Assembly (NCBI GenBank): GCA_018262385.1
Contig: JAGSPQ010000033.1
Location: 1-10,383 of the forward strand
Reading direction: 5' to 3'
DNA length: 10,383 nucleotides
Source: Myxococcaceae bacterium
GTDB taxonomy: Bacteria > Myxococcota > Myxococcia > Myxococcales > Myxococcaceae
Positions within the stretch are counted from its first letter, which is position 1, and the number at the start of each line of letters is the position of its first letter. This document shows positions 7,352 through 10,383 of this stretch, one piece after another. The notes below the pieces were generated by a model that was given only the letters and a program-made list of their open reading frames with translations, was not told where the DNA came from and did no database searches. The position numbers were made by a program, and so were the translations under genes.

Positions 7352-8218
7352 ATGAATCCGGAGCCGACCGACTCCACTCCCCCTCTGGGTGCCCGCATCG
7401 ACTGGGCCACCGTCGAGCTGCCTTCCTCCTGGCCCGACCAGCTGGATCTGGCGCGGCCGTCGGACTTCCTGCGGATCATCAAGCACCTGTTCGGCCCGCG
7501 AAAGCCGGTCGAGCTGCCGGCCAACACTCCCGGCGCGCCCGAGCTGCCGCGGTACCTGCTGCAGGAGTTCCACCACCTGCCCAACGGCAACTTCTCCAGC
7601 TTCTACGCCGAAGGCTACCTGTGGGCGTTCGACGCGACGATGCTCGGCCTGTCGCGGCGGATGCGCGCCTCGATGGCCGAGCGACTCAAGGGCCACGCGG
7701 CGGTGCTGGACATCGGCTGCAGCGGGGCCGATCTCGCCGCGGCCGTCCGCGACGCCGGGGTGAAGGACGTGGTCGGGCTCGACGCGTCTCCCTACATGCT
7801 GCAGCACGCGGCGCGCCGTCACCCCGGGCTCCCGCTGGTCCAGGGCCTGGCCGAGAAGACCGGCTTTCCCGACGGCCGCTTCGACGCGGTCGCGGCCTGC
7901 TTCCTCTTCCACGAGCTGCCCTACGCCGCCCACGACGAGGTGCTGAAGGAGGCGCGGCGGATCCTCAAGCCCGGCGGCGAGCTGCTGATCTGCGAGCCTT
8001 CTCCGGATCAGATGCACCTGGGCCTGTGGGAGCTGTTCAAGAAGGCCGGGCCGCTGGCGCTGTGGTGGAAGATGATCGCCACCCTGGCGCACGAGCCGTT
8101 CGTGCACGACTGGCACCAGCGCGAGCCCAAGGAGTGGTTCGCCTCCCAGGGGTTCGAGCTGGTCGAAGACACGACCGAGGTCCCCTTCCGGACCTGGCTC
8201 GCCCGCCGCGCCAACTGA
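7352..8218 (+). CDS. Class I SAM-dependent methyltransferase, substrate unknown
   Basis: Protein of 288 residues with a Rossmann-type methyltransferase domain at about 110-220, of the Methyltransf_11/UbiE-like kind. Motif I is VLDIGCSGAD (118-127), where the usual GCGTG loop reads GCSGA. Motif II is GLDAS with acidic D144, which should hold the ribose hydroxyls of SAM. FDAVAACFLFHEL (177-189) and LKPGGELLICEP (205-216) form the later strands. An N-terminal extension of about 110 residues (with LPNGNFSSFYAEGYLWAFD around 76-94) and a Trp-rich C-terminus probably shape the substrate site; I do not recognise them. No signal peptide or membrane segment is seen, so it should be cytosolic. The ATG start has a good Shine-Dalgarno site. 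It follows msrB by 92 bases on the same strand but has its own possible promoter and hairpin. The context does not reveal a substrate. Confidence 0.9.
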   Translation: MNPEPTDSTPPLGARIDWATVELPSSWPDQLDLARPSDFLRIIKHLFGPRKPVELPANTPGAPELPRYLLQEFHHLPNGNFSSFYAEGYLWAFDATMLGLSRRMRASMAERLKGHAAVLDIGCSGADLAAAVRDAGVKDVVGLDASPYMLQHAARRHPGLPLVQGLAEKTGFPDGRFDAVAACFLFHELPYAAHDEVLKEARRILKPGGELLICEPSPDQMHLGLWELFKKAGPLALWWKMIATLAHEPFVHDWHQREPKEWFASQGFELVEDTTEVPFRTWLARRAN

Positions 8219-8246
8219 AGGCTCGGCCCGGCGCCCGCAAAAGCGA

Positions 8247-8279
8247 AGGGCCTCCACGCGGTGTTTGCATGGAAGCCCT
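8247..8279. terminator. Probable two-way terminator between convergent genes
   Basis: AGGGCCTCCA (8247-8256) pairs with TGGAAGCCCT (8270-8279) at nine of ten positions around a 13-base loop. On the minus strand the hairpin is followed by TCGCTTTTGC, a fair T-tract for ending the DUF1501-like operon. On the plus strand it is followed by CCTTCTT, a weaker tail for the methyltransferase gene. It lies in the 111-base gap between two converging stop codons, where a terminator is expected. Confidence 0.5.
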
Positions 8280-8329
8280 CCTTCTTGGCCGACAGCGCCC
8301 TGCCGGCCGCCCTCGTTCGATTGAGAAAG

Positions 8330-9529
8330 TTAGATCAGGATCGAGGTGTGCGGGTTGGTGCCGAACGGTTCGGTCGGAACCTTGAGCACCTTCGAGAGGT
8401 AGGACCAGAGGCCGGGAACCGACGGAGTGCCGGCAGGCAGCTGAACGGTGGGGCTCATCTTCCCGGTGGTGCCGACCTTGACGTACTTGCCGATCACGGT
8501 GGCGCTGAGCGCCGAGGCGTGGTCCGAGCCGGGCAGGCTGCGGGCGAAGTCGCCCACGATGGCGATGACCACGTTGCGATCCGGCAGGTTCATCATCCGG
8601 TTGATGAACACCTTCAGCGGCGGAAGGATGCGGGTGTTCATCATGTTGCGGACGTTGGTGCCGGTGCGGTCGCCGTGGGTGTCCCAGCCGCCGTCCACCG
8701 CGGCGACGAAGTTCGCTCCGGCGGTGATCATCAGCTCGGCCGCGGCGATCTTGCTGGTGAAGTTGTTGACCGCGGTGGCAGTGGCGGCCATTCCGTAGGC
8801 GGTCGCCATCGCGGCGTAGTTGAACGCCTGCACCGGCTTGGTCAGGGTGTCGATGCCCGACTGAAGCCCGTCGCGCATCCCGACCATCATCGACGGGTTG
8901 GCGGCGAGCCGGTCGGCGGACATCGTCTGGGCCGCGGTGAGGCCGGCCGCGCCGATCTTGCGATCCGGAATGGTCGGATCCGTCGCGCCGCCGAGGGCCG
9001 CGATGGTCGACTTCATGTCGTTGACCTGCTGGAGCGAGACGCCCCCTTCCGCCGGGCGGGGCCCGGGCATCATCTGGGTGCCGACGTTGACCGCCTTGAT
9101 CGCCGCGTCGCCGCCCATGATCGACGCCAGCCGCAGCCCGTACGACCGGGTGCCATCCGACATGTTCGCCGTCTGGGCCGCACCGTGGCTGGTGATGCCG
9201 TGGCGAACGCCGACCGTCGAGATGTGGCTGAGGGCGTAGGCGGGCAGCGTGCCGAAGGTCGACGCGTCCACCACCAGGCCACCCGCGAGCGCCGTCTTGG
9301 TGCCGGAGAACGCGGCCGGATTCGTGTAGCTGTCGGCGCTGCCGAACAGCGAGTTGTAGCCACCGCTCAGGTAGATGACGAGCAGGGCCGGCTTCTCTCC
9401 GGCGACCTGTCCATACGCGGTGCGGGACAACAGCCCGCCGCCAGTCATCAGCCGGGAGGCAGCCAGACCGCCTGCCACTGCCCCAGTTGCCTGCATGAGA
9501 GAACGACGCGAAAACCGATTCGAGTTCAT
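8330..9529 (-). CDS. Tat-exported DUF1501-like protein
   Basis: Protein of 399 residues. The N-terminus has a twin-arginine signal SRRSLMQ (7-13) and a hydrophobic Ala/Gly stretch, with likely cleavage near residue 40 (TAYG before QVAGEK), so it should be exported folded. The mature part follows the DUF1501 pattern: LLVIYLSGGYNSL (49-61), then GVRHG and SHGAA near 107-118, GGWDTHGD (280-287), and VVIAIVGDFARSLPGSDHAS (320-339). In typical DUF1501 proteins that last block reads like EFGRT followed by GTDHG, so this copy is divergent, with Asp in place of Glu. The family is, as I recall, related to the alkaline phosphatase/sulfatase fold; its activity is unknown. The ATG at 9529 has GAGGAG 9 bases upstream. 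It lies 20 bases after the lipoprotein stop, so the two are almost surely co-transcribed and may act together at the cell envelope. Confidence 0.85.
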   Translation of the reverse strand: MNSNRFSRRSLMQATGAVAGGLAASRLMTGGGLLSRTAYGQVAGEKPALLVIYLSGGYNSLFGSADSYTNPAAFSGTKTALAGGLVVDASTFGTLPAYALSHISTVGVRHGITSHGAAQTANMSDGTRSYGLRLASIMGGDAAIKAVNVGTQMMPGPRPAEGGVSLQQVNDMKSTIAALGGATDPTIPDRKIGAAGLTAAQTMSADRLAANPSMMVGMRDGLQSGIDTLTKPVQAFNYAAMATAYGMAATATAVNNFTSKIAAAELMITAGANFVAAVDGGWDTHGDRTGTNVRNMMNTRILPPLKVFINRMMNLPDRNVVIAIVGDFARSLPGSDHASALSATVIGKYVKVGTTGKMSPTVQLPAGTPSVPGLWSYLSKVLKVPTEPFGTNPHTSILI

Positions 9530-9538
9530 GTTGGTTGG

Positions 9539-9544
9539 CTCCTC
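9539..9544 (-). promoter_or_regulatory. Ribosome binding site of the DUF1501-like gene
   Basis: GAGGAG on the minus strand, 9 bases before the ATG at 9529, fixes the start just ahead of the Tat signal. The reading frame is open further upstream, but there it overlaps the lipoprotein gene in another frame. Confidence 0.65.
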
Positions 9545-9549
9545 GTTCT

Positions 9550-10269
9550 TCAGTAGGTGGTGAAGCCAGCGGCGGTCATCACCGAGGCGCAGGTGTAAGC
9601 CCAACGACGCATCGAGTTGGTCTCGGTCATGGTGTCGACCATCGCGACCTTCACGCAGGCGTCGATCTCGGTCTGGGTGGCGGTCCGGCTCCAGAACTTC
9701 CTCGCCCAGTCGCCGCACTCGGTGGCCGCGGTGGTGTTGGAGGGGATCACTTTGTACTGCGCCGGGGTGGCAGTGGCGGTGAGGCAGCCCTGGAAGGCGA
9801 TCCGGTAGGTGGTGTAGACGGTCACTCCGCTCGCCACCGGCTCACTGACCCAGCGCGCCGGGGTGATGCTGTAGGTGTTGGCGACCGACGGGTCGGTCAG
9901 CATCCCCGGGCTGGTGGACAGCACCCGGGGGAACTCGCCGACCAGCGCGCTGAAGGGCTTCATCCGCGCCCGCTCCGGCCCGATGTCCCCGTCGATGCGG
10001 CCGGCGGTGAGCTCGGTGCCGGCAAAGCCGGTGTAGGTCTTGCCCATGTCGCAGCGGGCAGGGGTGATCGGGTCCACCGGGACCTCGTCCGGGGGAGGCA
10101 GGTCGGAGGGGGGCGGGAGGTCATCGGGCGGAACCACCGCCGGAGGAACTTCGCCCGGAGGAGTGGTCATGTTCCCCAGGTTGGCGCTCGAGGATCCGAG
10201 CGAGCAACCGGCGAACAACATTGCGGCGACGAGAGAGGCGGTCAGCGTCTTCATAGTGTGGGAGTTCAT
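9550..10269 (-). CDS. Proline-rich lipoprotein of unknown function, partner of the DUF1501-like protein
   Basis: Protein of 239 residues. Residues 1-21 form a lipoprotein signal ending in FAGC, so C22 should be lipidated and the protein held in the envelope. Residues about 36-70 are a Pro/Asp/Glu linker with the repeated LPPPSD/LPPPDE. Residues 71-239 form a folded domain with five further Cys (73, 162, 185, 205, 227) and no CxxCH haem site. Its C-terminal half is helical (WARKFWSRTATQTEIDACV, 188-206; ending VMTAAGFTTY) and faintly recalls helices of DUF1592-type proteins, which often sit beside DUF1501-like genes; this is inference. The ATG at 10269 is chosen because AAGGAG lies 7 bases upstream; a second ATG at 10254 is less likely. 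It follows the partial gene by 26 bases and precedes the Tat protein by 20 bases. Confidence 0.82.
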   Translation of the reverse strand: MNSHTMKTLTASLVAAMLFAGCSLGSSSANLGNMTTPPGEVPPAVVPPDDLPPPSDLPPPDEVPVDPITPARCDMGKTYTGFAGTELTAGRIDGDIGPERARMKPFSALVGEFPRVLSTSPGMLTDPSVANTYSITPARWVSEPVASGVTVYTTYRIAFQGCLTATATPAQYKVIPSNTTAATECGDWARKFWSRTATQTEIDACVKVAMVDTMTETNSMRRWAYTCASVMTAAGFTTY

Positions 10270-10276
10270 GGTCGGT

Positions 10277-10282
10277 CTCCTT
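10277..10282 (-). promoter_or_regulatory. Ribosome binding site of the lipoprotein gene
   Basis: AAGGAG on the minus strand, 7 bases before the ATG at 10269. It rules out the long N-terminal extension that the open frame would allow up to 10377, which would bury the signal peptide. Confidence 0.7.
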
Positions 10283-10295
10283 GTCCTTTCTCGGG

Positions 10296-10383
10296 CTACT
10301 GGCAGAAGGTCGCGTCCTTCGCGACCGAAGCAAGGGCGGACTGAATGGTGCCGGTCGCCTTGAAGGCGGTCATGCACCGGTCG
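10296..10383 (-). CDS. 3' end of an unidentified gene, first visible member of the lipoprotein/DUF1501-like operon
   Basis: The last 28 codons of a minus-strand gene enter from the right edge and stop at TAG (10296-10298). The visible C-terminus starts DRCMTAFKATG and ends VAKDATFCQ, with two Cys, and is Ala/Thr-rich and probably helical. It is in a different frame from the lipoprotein. Support comes from its amino-acid make-up, which suits an exported protein, and from its stop lying 26 bases before a well-placed lipoprotein start. The family cannot be told from so short a piece. Confidence 0.55.
   Translation of the reverse strand, partial: DRCMTAFKATGTIQSALASVAKDATFCQ

Noticed and set aside
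9527..9544. Similar leader sequences before the DUF1501-like and dnaE starts (both have CCAACCA just before ATG) as a shared regulatory site.
   Set aside because: The shared stretch is too short, it lies in the spacer after the ribosome binding site, and the genes are unrelated in function; coincidence is likely.

Overview
The window is very GC-rich and densely coded, with short intergenic gaps, GTG/TTG codons near starts and Ala/Pro-rich proteins that repeat Asp-Ala-Gly. With a bacterial dnaE of the HLHLHT type and a Tat-exported DUF1501-like protein, this points to a Gram-negative bacterium of the Myxococcota (myxobacteria and relatives). The assignment rests on protein style and codon use, not on a marker gene; I would put it at about 0.75. 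No tRNA, rRNA, CRISPR array, insertion sequence or prophage gene was seen.

Layout. (1) 1-1935, plus: comEC/rec2, the inner-membrane DNA-uptake channel, truncated at its 5' end by the window edge. (2) 1948-3039, minus: an exported, C-terminally anchored protein with a beta-rich domain, a TolA-like Ala/Lys/Glu coiled coil and a Pro-rich stalk. It meets comEC tail to tail with 12 bases between the stops. (3) 3108-6674, minus: a complete DNA polymerase III alpha subunit, dnaE, 68 bases upstream of the previous gene and probably co-transcribed with it. (4) A 99-base divergent intergenic region. (5) 6774-7259, plus: msrB, with an apparent export signal and a second, better-supported cytosolic start. 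(6) 7352-8218, plus: a class I SAM-dependent methyltransferase, preceded by a perfect 8-bp stem-loop. (7) 8219-8329: a convergent gap with a possible two-way terminator. (8) Minus strand, read from the right edge leftwards: the 3' end of an unidentified gene (10296-10383), a Pro-rich lipoprotein (9550-10269) and a Tat-exported DUF1501-like protein (8330-9529). Gaps of 26 and 20 bases and strong Shine-Dalgarno sites mark these three as one operon.

Most of the window is housekeeping: replication (dnaE), DNA uptake (comEC) and repair of oxidised methionine (msrB). The least understood parts are the envelope-directed lipoprotein/DUF1501-like operon at the right end, which is the best candidate for an undescribed function, and the coiled-coil membrane protein downstream of dnaE. 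I did not find a convincing defence system, biosynthetic cluster or mobile element.
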